Positions 52,968 through 61,409 of a stretch of DNA of 64,000 nucleotides are shown piece after piece. The translations under genes were made by a program, and so were the position numbers. Origin of the DNA: UBA3871 sp041797745 (GTDB lineage Bacteria > Bacillota > Clostridia > Peptostreptococcales > Anaerovoracaceae); assembly GCA_041797745.1 (NCBI GenBank), contig JBHBZU010000057.1, forward strand, positions 56,164-120,163. The letters run 5' to 3'. The notes beneath the pieces are model-generated. The model did no database searches and had not been told where the DNA came from. It worked only from the letters and a program-made list of their open reading frames with translations. How positions within the stretch are numbered: position 1 is the first letter of the stretch; the number at the start of each line of letters is the position of its first letter.

Positions 52968-55826
52968 TTACTGTGCGTTCGCCAGCTCAGCCAGATATTC
53001 CTGAAGCTGAGACAGGTAATTTCCATAAGCAGCCCAGTCGCCGCTCTTTTGTGCGTTTACAGCATTGTTGTATGCTTCGTTAGCCAAATTTATGATATCC
53101 TTTTGAGTATAACCTGCTCCCTCTTGGGTAGTTTCAGCATTTGGATCCGGCTTTTTACCGCCCTCACTGCCCTCTCCGAAGAGAGCCAGTAACGCATCCT
53201 GTAAGGTCTCCTTGTAGGCAATACGGTCGTTGTATGCTACAATTACTCGCTTTACTTCCGGAATTGAAGAGTTAGTTGCTTCCAGGTATACAGGTTCAAC
53301 ATAAATAAGAGAGTTTTCGATTGGAATTACAAACATATTACCTCTTGTATAAGTAGAACCGGAGGAGTTCCAGAGAGAAAATTCCTTGGAAATTTCTGTA
53401 TTTTGGTCAATCTGCGCTTCTACCTGCTCAGGTCCGTAAATAATTCTGTTCTTCGGCAACTGATAAAGCACCAGTTCACCATAATGCTCTCCGTCATTTC
53501 TTGCCACCAGCAGCGCCATCATGTTCTGCTTGTCCTTAGGTGTATAAGGAATAGTGTTTACAAACTCCGCCTTAGTTTCTCCCGGTAAGTTCATAATGTA
53601 ATAGTTAGGAGACATCTGTTTCTTTTGGATACCGTAAATTTCATTCGCAATATCCCATCTGTCTTCGTTCTGATAGAATACCTGAACGTCATTCATGTGA
53701 TATCTTTGATATACTCTCGCCTGAACTGAGAACAATGCGTTCGGATATCTCAGGTGCGCCCTTAGTCCCTCCGGCATATTTTCGTAGTTCTTGAACAGTT
53801 TAGGGAAAATCTTTTGCATTGTCTTTGCAATAGGGTCTGTATCGTCTACAACGTAGTAATTGGTATCACCGTTGTAAGCATCCACAACTACCTTTACGGA
53901 ATTTCTAATATAGTTTGTGTTAACTTCGTTGCTGTACGGCTCTGAATACGGATAGTTTGCACTTACGGTGTAAGCGTCAATAATCCAATAGAGCTTACCG
54001 TCAACAGTCACCAAATAAGGATCTGTTTCATAGGATAGATAAGGCATAATCTTGCTTACTCTATCCACTACATTTCTATTGATAATGATACGTGAATCAT
54101 TATTGATATTAGTTGAAACCAAGAGCTTAAGAGATTTTTCCCTAATAGCAAACATCACTCTGTTAAGGAAATTTAACTTAATACCTGCGGTTCCCTCATA
54201 TGTAGTGTACTTATTACCGTCACCGTCAGGATAGTCAAATTCCTTTTCATCAGTGTTTACTAAAACATAATTGTTAGTAAGCTCTCCGAAGTAAATTTCA
54301 GGTCTTGTGATTTTAATTTCAGGAATACTGGATTCCGGCGGGATATTTTGAATCATCATATCCGGCTGACCGGAAGCTGTAATCTTGTCAACTCTGGAAA
54401 GTGTAAGCCCATAGCCGTGAGTGTACTTTAAGTGCTTGTTGAGCCATTCTGTACTGATTTTAGCTTCATCAATTTCTCTTGCTGAAAGAAATACCTGCGT
54501 ATATTCCCCGTCAATCATGTAACGATCCACGTCTACATCATGGAAAGTATAATACTGCCTTATGGACTGTGTCTGATTATAAAACTTTTCAGTAGGTTCA
54601 AAGTCATTTATACGGATGTTGTTGATAGTTTCAGGATTGTTGTTAATATCATCGGCTGTAAGAGCATTTCTTGCCGCAAAGCTTCTGGTATTGACTTCAT
54701 TCAAACCGTAAGCGTATTGAGTGTACTGAATGTTGCGTTCCAAGAACTTGCTTTCCTTATTTATTTCGTCAGGAGAAACAATGAGGTTCTGAACCGCTGT
54801 TGCCGCTCCCGTTCCTATAAGTCCCACAGCAATCATGATAACAGGAACTGTGAGAACTGTTTTAAGGCTGCGCTTCTTAATACCGATAATTAAGCCTACC
54901 GCCGCTACAGCTGAAAGCACTACCAGTACTCTGTACATCCAAAGGGTCACATTTACATCTGTATAGCCTGCTCCATAAAGCACGCCTGTGCTGGAATAAA
55001 GCAAATCATACTGTTTCAGGTAGATATTGGTACCTACCATGGCAAAAAAGATAACTCCTAATACTGTAAGCTGTGTAGACGCAATGCTTAAAAGACGCTT
55101 GAAGTTGTCATCGTCAAACTGTTTCTTCGGCTTGCGATGTCCAAAGTTCACTTTCTTGTTAAACTTCTTGAAAGCGTCATTGAAAGAAGAAACATTTCCT
55201 GTAAATCTTTCCTCTTCGTCATATGCTTCAGAATCAACGTCTGTACCATACTGTGCCTCTTCCTGTGTCTCAAACATCTGCGGCTTACGCATAGTAAGCA
55301 AAGTCAGATAATAAAGAACAGTAAGACCGGCAAAGGCTGTTATGATAAACAGCGCCATATCGTTTAACTGAACAAAAAAGTCTAATTTAAAAATGTAGAA
55401 AGAAATATCCTGTTTAAACAGCGGGTCCTTAATACCGAAGTCTGTACTGTTGGTCAACTCCAATATTCTATACCAAAGTTTTGTAACTGTAAGTCCTGTT
55501 ATAACCGCCGCAAAGGCTGCCGAATACCCCCACTCCGTTAAATTTAAAATCTTTTTATTAGGGTGGTCGTTTGAAGCAACCTTTTTGTTATAGCCTGCTT
55601 TCAATCGTTTCAAGTAGAACACTGAAAGCATTAAAATTACCAGAAATACAGGTATACCAATCTTTAGTTGTGTAAACAACTTTGTAAAGAATACACTGAC
55701 ATAACCCAGCTCCTTAAACCAAATAAAGTCAGTAATAAATGTGATTAAAGCGAAAAATAGGGCAATCACTAAAAATACCAATCCTATTATCGCCTTTAAC
55801 CGATTAATGCGTTTTTCCTTATCCAA
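52968..55826 (-). CDS. UPF0182-family large membrane protein
   Basis: This 952-residue protein has about seven N-terminal membrane helices (to about residue 330) with WFKELGYVSVFFTKLFTQL near the start, the family hallmark, and a large extracytoplasmic domain (EINKESKFLERNIQYTQYAY, GYGLTLSRVDKITASGQPDM). It ends in a Gln/Asn/Ala-rich tail. The family (COG1615) has no known function. It is immediately downstream of the zinc-ribbon membrane protein gene. Confidence 0.92.
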   Translation of the reverse strand: MDKEKRINRLKAIIGLVFLVIALFFALITFITDFIWFKELGYVSVFFTKLFTQLKIGIPVFLVILMLSVFYLKRLKAGYNKKVASNDHPNKKILNLTEWGYSAAFAAVITGLTVTKLWYRILELTNSTDFGIKDPLFKQDISFYIFKLDFFVQLNDMALFIITAFAGLTVLYYLTLLTMRKPQMFETQEEAQYGTDVDSEAYDEEERFTGNVSSFNDAFKKFNKKVNFGHRKPKKQFDDDNFKRLLSIASTQLTVLGVIFFAMVGTNIYLKQYDLLYSSTGVLYGAGYTDVNVTLWMYRVLVVLSAVAAVGLIIGIKKRSLKTVLTVPVIMIAVGLIGTGAATAVQNLIVSPDEINKESKFLERNIQYTQYAYGLNEVNTRSFAARNALTADDINNNPETINNIRINDFEPTEKFYNQTQSIRQYYTFHDVDVDRYMIDGEYTQVFLSAREIDEAKISTEWLNKHLKYTHGYGLTLSRVDKITASGQPDMMIQNIPPESSIPEIKITRPEIYFGELTNNYVLVNTDEKEFDYPDGDGNKYTTYEGTAGIKLNFLNRVMFAIREKSLKLLVSTNINNDSRIIINRNVVDRVSKIMPYLSYETDPYLVTVDGKLYWIIDAYTVSANYPYSEPYSNEVNTNYIRNSVKVVVDAYNGDTNYYVVDDTDPIAKTMQKIFPKLFKNYENMPEGLRAHLRYPNALFSVQARVYQRYHMNDVQVFYQNEDRWDIANEIYGIQKKQMSPNYYIMNLPGETKAEFVNTIPYTPKDKQNMMALLVARNDGEHYGELVLYQLPKNRIIYGPEQVEAQIDQNTEISKEFSLWNSSGSTYTRGNMFVIPIENSLIYVEPVYLEATNSSIPEVKRVIVAYNDRIAYKETLQDALLALFGEGSEGGKKPDPNAETTQEGAGYTQKDIINLANEAYNNAVNAQKSGDWAAYGNYLSQLQEYLAELANAQ

Positions 55827-55857
55827 ATTCTAGTCCTCCAATTCATCATCTAATCTA

Positions 55858-58551
55858 TTAAAGTTGATAGCAATCTTCAATCTGTAAAATATAGTTTGTA
55901 TCTGACAAGAAGTATACACAATCGTAAGTTGCGGACTCCGACTTGCCGTTATTATTGCCGGAAATCACTTCATGAGCCCAGACCAGATAACCGCCCTCTG
56001 TGGCTCTCACCTGACCAACTTTCAGTTCATCGAAAGTCTTGTCCAGCTTCCCCGGATTTTTGAGAGATTTACAGCTCTTGTAAAGCGGTGCGTCCTTTTT
56101 CAGCAACTCAAAAACCTTTTCATCGCCTTTGTTTGCATAATCAATCCATTGAGAATTGTATTTAACCAAAGTATCTACCACGCACTTGTCCACATAAACC
56201 GCATTTCCGTTTAAGTCGCGGTACCAAATGTTGTTTTCCAAAGGTGAAGATTTTGCAATCTTGCTCTCTTTGTATTCTATGGTCGGCAAAAATCCCATGG
56301 TGCTGTCCGCTTTCAGCTCTTTAATGTTATCATTAAAATTTTTAGCGTGTTCCACCAATTCCTCCACCGCTAAAGGCGTTCCCTCGGGGATAACCGGTTC
56401 TTCAATTTCTTCCTCTTTCTCTTCAATGGGTTCGTCTCCGAAACGGATGACCAAGGGCCCTATTTTGTCCTCTAAAAATTCAGCCGCTTCGCTATTAGGC
56501 ATAAAATGCACAATTCCTGCAACTGCAATTTCCGCTACCAAACAAATAGCCGCCACCGCAATAACCAGATTTAGCAGCACCTGACCTGCGGATTTCTTTT
56601 CTTTCACTTCTTCGCCAAAGACTGTTCTCTCGTTTCCTTGCAATTCATCCAAGAGCTTGAGCTTGTCAATTTCAGTCTCTTCCTTTTCGGCCTCAATTTC
56701 TTGGTAAGTCCCTTTAAGGTTTTCAGTTGTGCCGACACGCTCCTCTGTTAAATCCCCAGGCTCATGGTTTTCAGTATGAATAACCTCGTCCGAAGCTAAC
56801 AGTGCTTCCGAAGCCTCAATTCCTTTTTCGGCTAAAGCCTGTTCTTCATGCTTTTCTTCAGCGGCAACATTAATTTTTTCGGTCGATTCTTCTTTTGCTT
56901 CTTCAACAAAAGCCTCTCCCGAGGTATGTGCTGCTTCTTGCTGATTTTCTAAAATGAAAACTCCCTCTTCGATGTCTGCTTCCAAGTCAACCCCCGCAGC
57001 TTCTTCTGTCTGCGGAACAGCCAGTTCTTGAGTCCAAACCGGAGTTGGCGCTACAACCTTTCCCTGCTCTTCCCGTTTCCCGTAAAGCTCATCTAAAATG
57101 CGTTCTCTTTCTTCATACTCCGCAGCCTTACGCTGTTTTTCACGAAGCTTGCGCTCCTTTTCTATTTCCATTTCGAGAACGTCTTTTTCCAGTTCTCTTG
57201 TATCAAATCTCCTGATAAGGCTTTCATTGTCGTAAACATCAGGCGCCATAATCACCGCGGCTTCTCTGGCTTCCTCCGCCTTTTTCAGCTGTGCTTCCGG
57301 ATCAAATACCCCAAGATTGCTCCAGTCTTCGCGACTCCTGCTTTCAGCTCCTGCTGTTATTTCAGGTTCAGACTCAACCGGCTTTTTCTCAGTTTCCATC
57401 TGCTGTACCTTAATGTCTTCCTGAACTTCTTTAGTTGCAGGAACTCTGATGGTTTCATCCGTTACAGACGCGTCTTCTTCTGCTCTGGCTACAGCCATCT
57501 TTGCCGCCGCCACTCCGGCAGCCACATGCGCCGCCTTGGCATGAGCCTCAATAACTGCCGCTTCAGGAACAGGAGTTGCCGCAAGTCGCGCTACTCTGGC
57601 AGCAGCTTCATCCGCAGCCGCTCTTAACGCAAAGCCACCCCCCTTTGACGAAAAATCTGAAGCCTGTAAATCCTTGGATGGCGTTTCAGGAACAATTACC
57701 TGCTGTGGCTCGCCCAACTGTTCATCAGAAGAAGCTTCTGCAACAGGAATTTTCACAGGTCGATTTGCTTCTATAAGGGACTCCAAGGATACTCCTGACG
57801 GAACTTCCTCATCAGTGGTTTCAACACCTCTGCCCTTGTTTACCCTCTCGTACTCCCTATCCAGTAATTTCTGAAACTCTTCATTTTTCTGATTGAAAGT
57901 GTAAAACTTTTCTATTTTAGCCGCATCTCTGGAGGCGTCAGAATGGTCTTTATCAATGTCTCGCTGTATATCCTCTATAGAAACGGCGTGTTCATCCTTA
58001 AAAGCGTCAATGGCTGTTCCGAAAGGATTTGCAGTCTCTCTATCCACAAAAGAGGCTTCACGTTCAGCCTTTTTCCTGAAAATTTGAGACATCTCCTGCT
58101 CATGAAAGCTTGGACCTGTGCTATGTACAGGCTCATCGTAGCTTTCTCCGGTAAATTCTTCCGCCATAGCTACAAAACCATTCGGCGCAGCGCTGCTGTC
58201 TTTCTTTTCTTTTTCGTAAATCTGGAGTTTTTTCCAATCCACCGCATAAGCGTCCGTTTTGTTGGACGGAACTTCAAAGTCTTTGACATCCCAAACAAAC
58301 TCGGAGGATTTTTCGGATACAGGTGAAACCGGATTTTCCCTTTCCGGTTCTATTATTTCTTTTTCAATTTCCGAGCCCTTAAACATAGTCGGCACCTTTG
58401 CCCTATCTTCTCTATGTCCTCTTGGACTTGGCATATTGTAGACAATTTCTTCATTGCCGAAATCGTAGTTAAGTCGATTTAGTTTGTTTCCACAAAAGCT
58501 GCAATATACATCGTCACTTCTTACTGCTTTACCACATTTATTGCAATACAT
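55858..58551 (-). CDS. Zinc-ribbon membrane protein with long acidic disordered linker
   Basis: This 897-residue protein begins with a zinc ribbon (CNKCGKAV..CSFCGNKL, residues 3-24). An Ala/Glu-rich low-complexity cytoplasmic region of some 600 residues follows. A single membrane helix lies around 660-680 (LLNLVIAVAAICLVAEIAVA) and an extracytoplasmic domain of about 200 residues contains four Cys. The architecture resembles zinc-ribbon/TM proteins of Firmicutes with unknown roles. It sits between the Gln-rich membrane protein and UPF0182 genes in one apparent operon. Confidence 0.75.
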   Translation of the reverse strand: MYCNKCGKAVRSDDVYCSFCGNKLNRLNYDFGNEEIVYNMPSPRGHREDRAKVPTMFKGSEIEKEIIEPERENPVSPVSEKSSEFVWDVKDFEVPSNKTDAYAVDWKKLQIYEKEKKDSSAAPNGFVAMAEEFTGESYDEPVHSTGPSFHEQEMSQIFRKKAEREASFVDRETANPFGTAIDAFKDEHAVSIEDIQRDIDKDHSDASRDAAKIEKFYTFNQKNEEFQKLLDREYERVNKGRGVETTDEEVPSGVSLESLIEANRPVKIPVAEASSDEQLGEPQQVIVPETPSKDLQASDFSSKGGGFALRAAADEAAARVARLAATPVPEAAVIEAHAKAAHVAAGVAAAKMAVARAEEDASVTDETIRVPATKEVQEDIKVQQMETEKKPVESEPEITAGAESRSREDWSNLGVFDPEAQLKKAEEAREAAVIMAPDVYDNESLIRRFDTRELEKDVLEMEIEKERKLREKQRKAAEYEERERILDELYGKREEQGKVVAPTPVWTQELAVPQTEEAAGVDLEADIEEGVFILENQQEAAHTSGEAFVEEAKEESTEKINVAAEEKHEEQALAEKGIEASEALLASDEVIHTENHEPGDLTEERVGTTENLKGTYQEIEAEKEETEIDKLKLLDELQGNERTVFGEEVKEKKSAGQVLLNLVIAVAAICLVAEIAVAGIVHFMPNSEAAEFLEDKIGPLVIRFGDEPIEEKEEEIEEPVIPEGTPLAVEELVEHAKNFNDNIKELKADSTMGFLPTIEYKESKIAKSSPLENNIWYRDLNGNAVYVDKCVVDTLVKYNSQWIDYANKGDEKVFELLKKDAPLYKSCKSLKNPGKLDKTFDELKVGQVRATEGGYLVWAHEVISGNNNGKSESATYDCVYFLSDTNYILQIEDCYQL

Positions 58552-58561
58552 GCCATCCTCC

Positions 58562-59314
58562 TTAAGCTCTTATATTTGCCGCAATCTCTTCCCTTGTGTA
58601 GACGCGACCCGTCTTATCTCTACCGCACTCTCTCGAAGTGTACCTTATACTCTTATCTGTAATTTCCTCTTTCTCCGTCAGTTGCTCGGAGTTAATCCCC
58701 AAATTTTGCAGTTCTTCCAACAGCTGCTCCGATGAGCCGTTCCCTACTGCTTGAGGTCTTTCCGAAGCGACCCCTTGAGGTATATTCTGAGCTGTCCTTT
58801 GAACTGTTTCCTGATTTATGCCTTGAGGGTCACCCTGCTTTTTGAATGTCCCTGCTTCCCCTAATTTTCCAGCTGAAAGATTGGGTTCATTGCTCTTTTC
58901 TTTAGCTAATATGCCCCCTTGGTCAGTCTGTGTTTCTCCGCCATTTGACTGCACATTGACAAGGGGCTGCGCCATCATAACAGGGGCTTGCTGAACCGAC
59001 ACAGGCACAGGTTGCACAAAACTTGCAGTCATTGGCTGTGCAAAATAAACTACGGGGGCCGCCGCTTGCTCTCCCGAAGAAGTCCTTGGCGTTCCAAGAC
59101 GAGCATTGTTAAGCTCCGTTCTCAAACTGTTAATACCCTGATCAATGCTTTCCAGCGTACGCTGATTTACGTCCACTTTCCAATACCAAAGCCTCAACCC
59201 TCTAAAGACTATCCACAAAACGAAAAACACTAGCAAAATGCCCGCTCCTGCGATAAGAGCGTTCTTGTATGCTAGCACTGTATTTAGTATGTCATTCCAC
59301 ATATTTGCGTTCAT
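58562..59314 (-). CDS. Single-pass membrane protein with Gln-rich cytoplasmic region
   Basis: This protein of about 250 residues has one N-terminal membrane helix (ALIAGAGILLVFFVLWIVFR). A short coiled segment (RTLESIDQGINSLRTELNNA) and a Gln/Pro/Val-rich low-complexity region come next. The C-terminus has YTSRECGRDKTGRVYTREEI. The ATG at 59314 is chosen, with GGAAGGA about 12 nt upstream. No known family is recognised. It leads the zinc-ribbon and UPF0182 genes. Confidence 0.6.
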   Translation of the reverse strand: MNANMWNDILNTVLAYKNALIAGAGILLVFFVLWIVFRGLRLWYWKVDVNQRTLESIDQGINSLRTELNNARLGTPRTSSGEQAAAPVVYFAQPMTASFVQPVPVSVQQAPVMMAQPLVNVQSNGGETQTDQGGILAKEKSNEPNLSAGKLGEAGTFKKQGDPQGINQETVQRTAQNIPQGVASERPQAVGNGSSEQLLEELQNLGINSEQLTEKEEITDKSIRYTSRECGRDKTGRVYTREEIAANIRA

Positions 59315-59353
59315 ATTGCGACATAATCCTTCCAACTGTATATAGATAGAAGA

Positions 59354-59382
59354 ATTATAACATCAAACACCTTTTTCTTCAA
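59354..59382 (-). promoter_or_regulatory. Promoter of the Gln-rich/zinc-ribbon/UPF0182 unit
   Basis: Minus strand: TTGAAG (59377-59382), 17 bp, TATAAT (59354-59359). It lies 40 bp before the ATG at 59314. Confidence 0.68.
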
Positions 59383-59491
59383 TACTTTCAATCACTCTTC
59401 CTCGTCAAACACGCAAATTTTCTCCAATATTCAAAAATTTTAAAAGCAAAATCTGTTTTTCTAAAAAAACAAAAAACAGAAAACTTTTTTG

Positions 59492-59520
59492 TTGACATCA
59501 TCCGCGGCGGGTGGTATAGT
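59492..59520 (+). promoter_or_regulatory. Promoter of the tRNA-Lys gene
   Basis: Plus strand: perfect TTGACA (59492-59497), 17 bp, TATAGT (59515-59520). It lies 25 bp before the tRNA. The spacer is GC-rich, unlike its surroundings. Confidence 0.8.
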
Positions 59521-59545
59521 TATTATTGTTCGACGAACTTATTAT

Positions 59546-59621
59546 GCGTGATTAGCTCAGCTGGCAGAGCACCTGACTCTTAATCAGGGTGTCCGGGGTT
59601 CGAGCCCCCGATCGCGTACCA
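59546..59621 (+). tRNA. tRNA-Lys (anticodon CTT)
   Basis: The 76-nt cloverleaf includes an encoded CCA. The acceptor pairs GCGTGAT/ATCGCGT. The D arm is TAGCTCAGCTGGCAGAGCA. The anticodon stem CCTGA/TCAGG holds loop CTCTTAA (anticodon CTT), and the T arm CGGGGTTCGAGCCCCG is perfect. It is the only plus-strand gene in the window and has its own promoter and terminator. Confidence 0.95.
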
Positions 59622-59627
59622 AGTAGA

Positions 59628-59654
59628 AACCCGCTGTTGTCCAGCGGGTTTTTT
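59628..59654 (+). terminator. Rho-independent terminator of tRNA-Lys
   Basis: AACCCGCTG (59628-59636) pairs with CAGCGGGTT (59642-59650), and the T run reaches 59654. Confidence 0.92.
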
Positions 59655-59790
59655 CATGCCCAAGAGGGAAGATATGGCTTGCCGAATATATCTTAATGGT
59701 AAACAGCCACATTAAAAATAAAATATTAAACATTCTTCAGGAAAAAGACGAATATTTATACGGCATGATGGACGATGACCTTTTCGGTCT

Positions 59791-59991
59791 TTATTCAATT
59801 TCCAGTTCTATAGGCTCATCAATGGTCTTGGAAACATACTTTCCGTCCTTTTTTCGTTGTTTAACGCATTCAGTTAGAAGATATTCAATTTGTCCGTTTA
59901 CTGAACGGAAGTCGTCTTCTGCCCACGCCGCCAAAGCATTGTAAAGTTTTGCCGATAGCCTGAGCGGAATTTGTTTCTTTTCTTCTGCCAT
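59791..59991 (-). CDS. Arc/ribbon-helix-helix family small DNA-binding protein
   Basis: This 66-residue protein has the pattern QIPLRLSAKLYNALAAWAED, then VNGQIEYLLTECVKQRKK. That is a short beta strand followed by two helices, as in Arc-type ribbon-helix-helix proteins. AAGGAGAGTAT precedes the ATG. It lies 174 bp downstream of the SPFH gene in the same orientation, a pairing I recall from other Firmicutes. It may bind the inverted repeats near 60101 or 61221, which is untested. Confidence 0.8.
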   Translation of the reverse strand: MAEEKKQIPLRLSAKLYNALAAWAEDDFRSVNGQIEYLLTECVKQRKKDGKYVSKTIDEPIELEIE

Positions 59992-60100
59992 ATACTCTCC
60001 TTAGTATGATATAAAATGAGCAGCAAATCATACATCCCTTTCGTTTTAATATTAAGCCTTAATACATTAAGTATATACCATCAGGCACTTATTTCAATCA

Positions 60101-60138
60101 AGTACTTGTGATAATCTTTGGCGACTATCACAAGTACT
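60101..60138. repeat. 13-bp perfect inverted repeat between SPFH and RHH genes
   Basis: AGTACTTGTGATA (60101-60113) and TATCACAAGTACT (60126-60138) are separated by 12 nt. On the minus strand it lies between the SPFH stop and a possible -35 box (TTGATT) of the RHH gene. It has no proper T run. It could be a weak terminator or a binding site. Confidence 0.7.
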
Positions 60139-60165
60139 AATTTTATTGAAACAACATCTTAACTT

Positions 60166-61188
60166 CTAATATATGGAACCTGAATTAACAACAGGCTGAG
60201 GGTCCTTGTTTCCGCAAAGAACCACAAGTAAGTTGGATACCATAGCCGCTTTTCGTTCTTCATCCAAGTCTACCATGTCTCCGTCATTAAGCCTCTTAAT
60301 AGCCATCTCAACCATACCCACAGCACCGTCAACAATCATCTTGCGGGCGTCGATAATAGCGCTGGCCTGCTGTCTTTGAAGCATTACCGCTGCAATTTCA
60401 GGTGCGTAAGCCAAATAGGTTATTCTCGCATCCAAAATCTCTATTCCCGCCTCGTTTACTCTGCTTTGAATTTCTGAACGAATACGTTCCGCTACCAGTT
60501 CGCTGGAGCCTCTAAGGCTTCCCTCATCAGCAACACCGTCTCCGGTAGTATCCACGTTAGGTGCTACATCGTAAGGGTATAAACGGACAATATTTCTAAG
60601 TGCCGAGTCACACTGCAAGGAGAGATATTCTTTGTAATTGTCTACATTAAATACAGCCTGCGCAGTATCAGTTATTTTCCACATTACCGCAATGCCGATT
60701 TCTACAGGATTTCCCAAGCAGTCATTTATCTTCTGTCTGCTGTTGTTTAAGGTCATTACTTTTAGGGACAGCTTCTTGTTGGCTCCTACCTTTACAGCTG
60801 CGCCGTTGGTATTGAGGGAGAAAATGCTGTTTTTCCCGTCTTCAACATCTCCACTCTGATTCAGTTTAGTGTCTGCCGCAGGATTTACTCCCACACAGAA
60901 AGGATTTACAAAGTAAAAGCCCTCTCCCTTGATGGTTCCCACATATTTTCCAAACAGAGTAAGCACTAAAGCCTCTTGCGGCTTAATAACCTTTAGTCCC
61001 AGCCAGAAAATCCAACCTACGAAAAGCCAAGCGATAGAAATTACCTCAACAGCTATTCCCAACAAATGTATGTAATAAGTTAAGCCTATTCCCAAGAAAA
61101 CGCCAAATATGGCAGCTGCATAAGCAATTAACGAAAGAACCAGCACCGACATACCGTTCTTTTTTGTGGTATAAATTTTTTCTGTCAT
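60166..61188 (-). CDS. SPFH/Band 7 domain membrane protein
   Basis: This protein of about 340 residues starts at the ATG at 61188, preceded by AAGGAGAATTAAA; a longer frame from 61233 lacks a site. Two N-terminal membrane helices (about 12-65) are followed by a Band 7 domain: IKPQEALVLTLFGKYVGTIK, EGFYFVNPF and LRGSSELVAERIRSEIQSRV, then GIEILDARITYLAYAPEIAA. The C-terminal coiled part has RQQASAIIDARKMIVDGAVG. SPFH proteins form membrane scaffolds. It is monocistronic or co-transcribed with the RHH gene. Confidence 0.9.
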   Translation of the reverse strand: MTEKIYTTKKNGMSVLVLSLIAYAAAIFGVFLGIGLTYYIHLLGIAVEVISIAWLFVGWIFWLGLKVIKPQEALVLTLFGKYVGTIKGEGFYFVNPFCVGVNPAADTKLNQSGDVEDGKNSIFSLNTNGAAVKVGANKKLSLKVMTLNNSRQKINDCLGNPVEIGIAVMWKITDTAQAVFNVDNYKEYLSLQCDSALRNIVRLYPYDVAPNVDTTGDGVADEGSLRGSSELVAERIRSEIQSRVNEAGIEILDARITYLAYAPEIAAVMLQRQQASAIIDARKMIVDGAVGMVEMAIKRLNDGDMVDLDEERKAAMVSNLLVVLCGNKDPQPVVNSGSIY

Positions 61189-61220
61189 TTTAATTCTCCT
61201 TTTTCTAATCCCAATACTCC

Positions 61221-61247
61221 TTGATGATATCAAAATAATATCATCAA
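61221..61247. promoter_or_regulatory. Perfect inverted repeat overlapping the SPFH promoter, candidate operator
   Basis: TTGATGATAT (61221-61230) and ATATCATCAA (61238-61247) form a perfect 10-bp inverted repeat with a 7-bp spacer. It covers the -10 box and expected start site of the SPFH promoter. It is well placed for a repressor, possibly the RHH protein encoded downstream. Confidence 0.6.
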
Positions 61248-61263
61248 GATTTCAAAAAGTCAA
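61235..61263 (-). promoter_or_regulatory. Promoter of the SPFH gene
   Basis: Minus strand: TTGACT (61258-61263), 17 bp, TATTAT (61235-61240). It lies about 45 bp before the ATG at 61188. Confidence 0.72.
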
Positions 61264-61340
61264 CATTATTTTCTAAAAATATTTTTACAACAAAAAGGCA
61301 GCTTATAGGATAAAAAGTCCCTTTATACTCTTTCCGTGAC

Positions 61341-61373
61341 AAAAGGAAAATCAGGCATAAAGCCTGATTTTCC
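61341..61373 (-). terminator. Rho-independent terminator of feoB
   Basis: GGAAAATCAGGC (61345-61356) pairs with GCCTGATTTTCC (61362-61373) in a 12-bp perfect stem. Four T residues follow on the minus strand. It lies about 40 bp past the feoB stop. Confidence 0.85.
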
Positions 61374-61409
61374 CCGTTTAGTTTAATTTTAGATGATTGT
61401 AACACCGAT

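Noticed and set aside
59546..59621. tRNA-Lys as an integration site
   Set aside because: No integrase, direct repeat of the tRNA 3' end or foreign-looking gene block was seen next to it.
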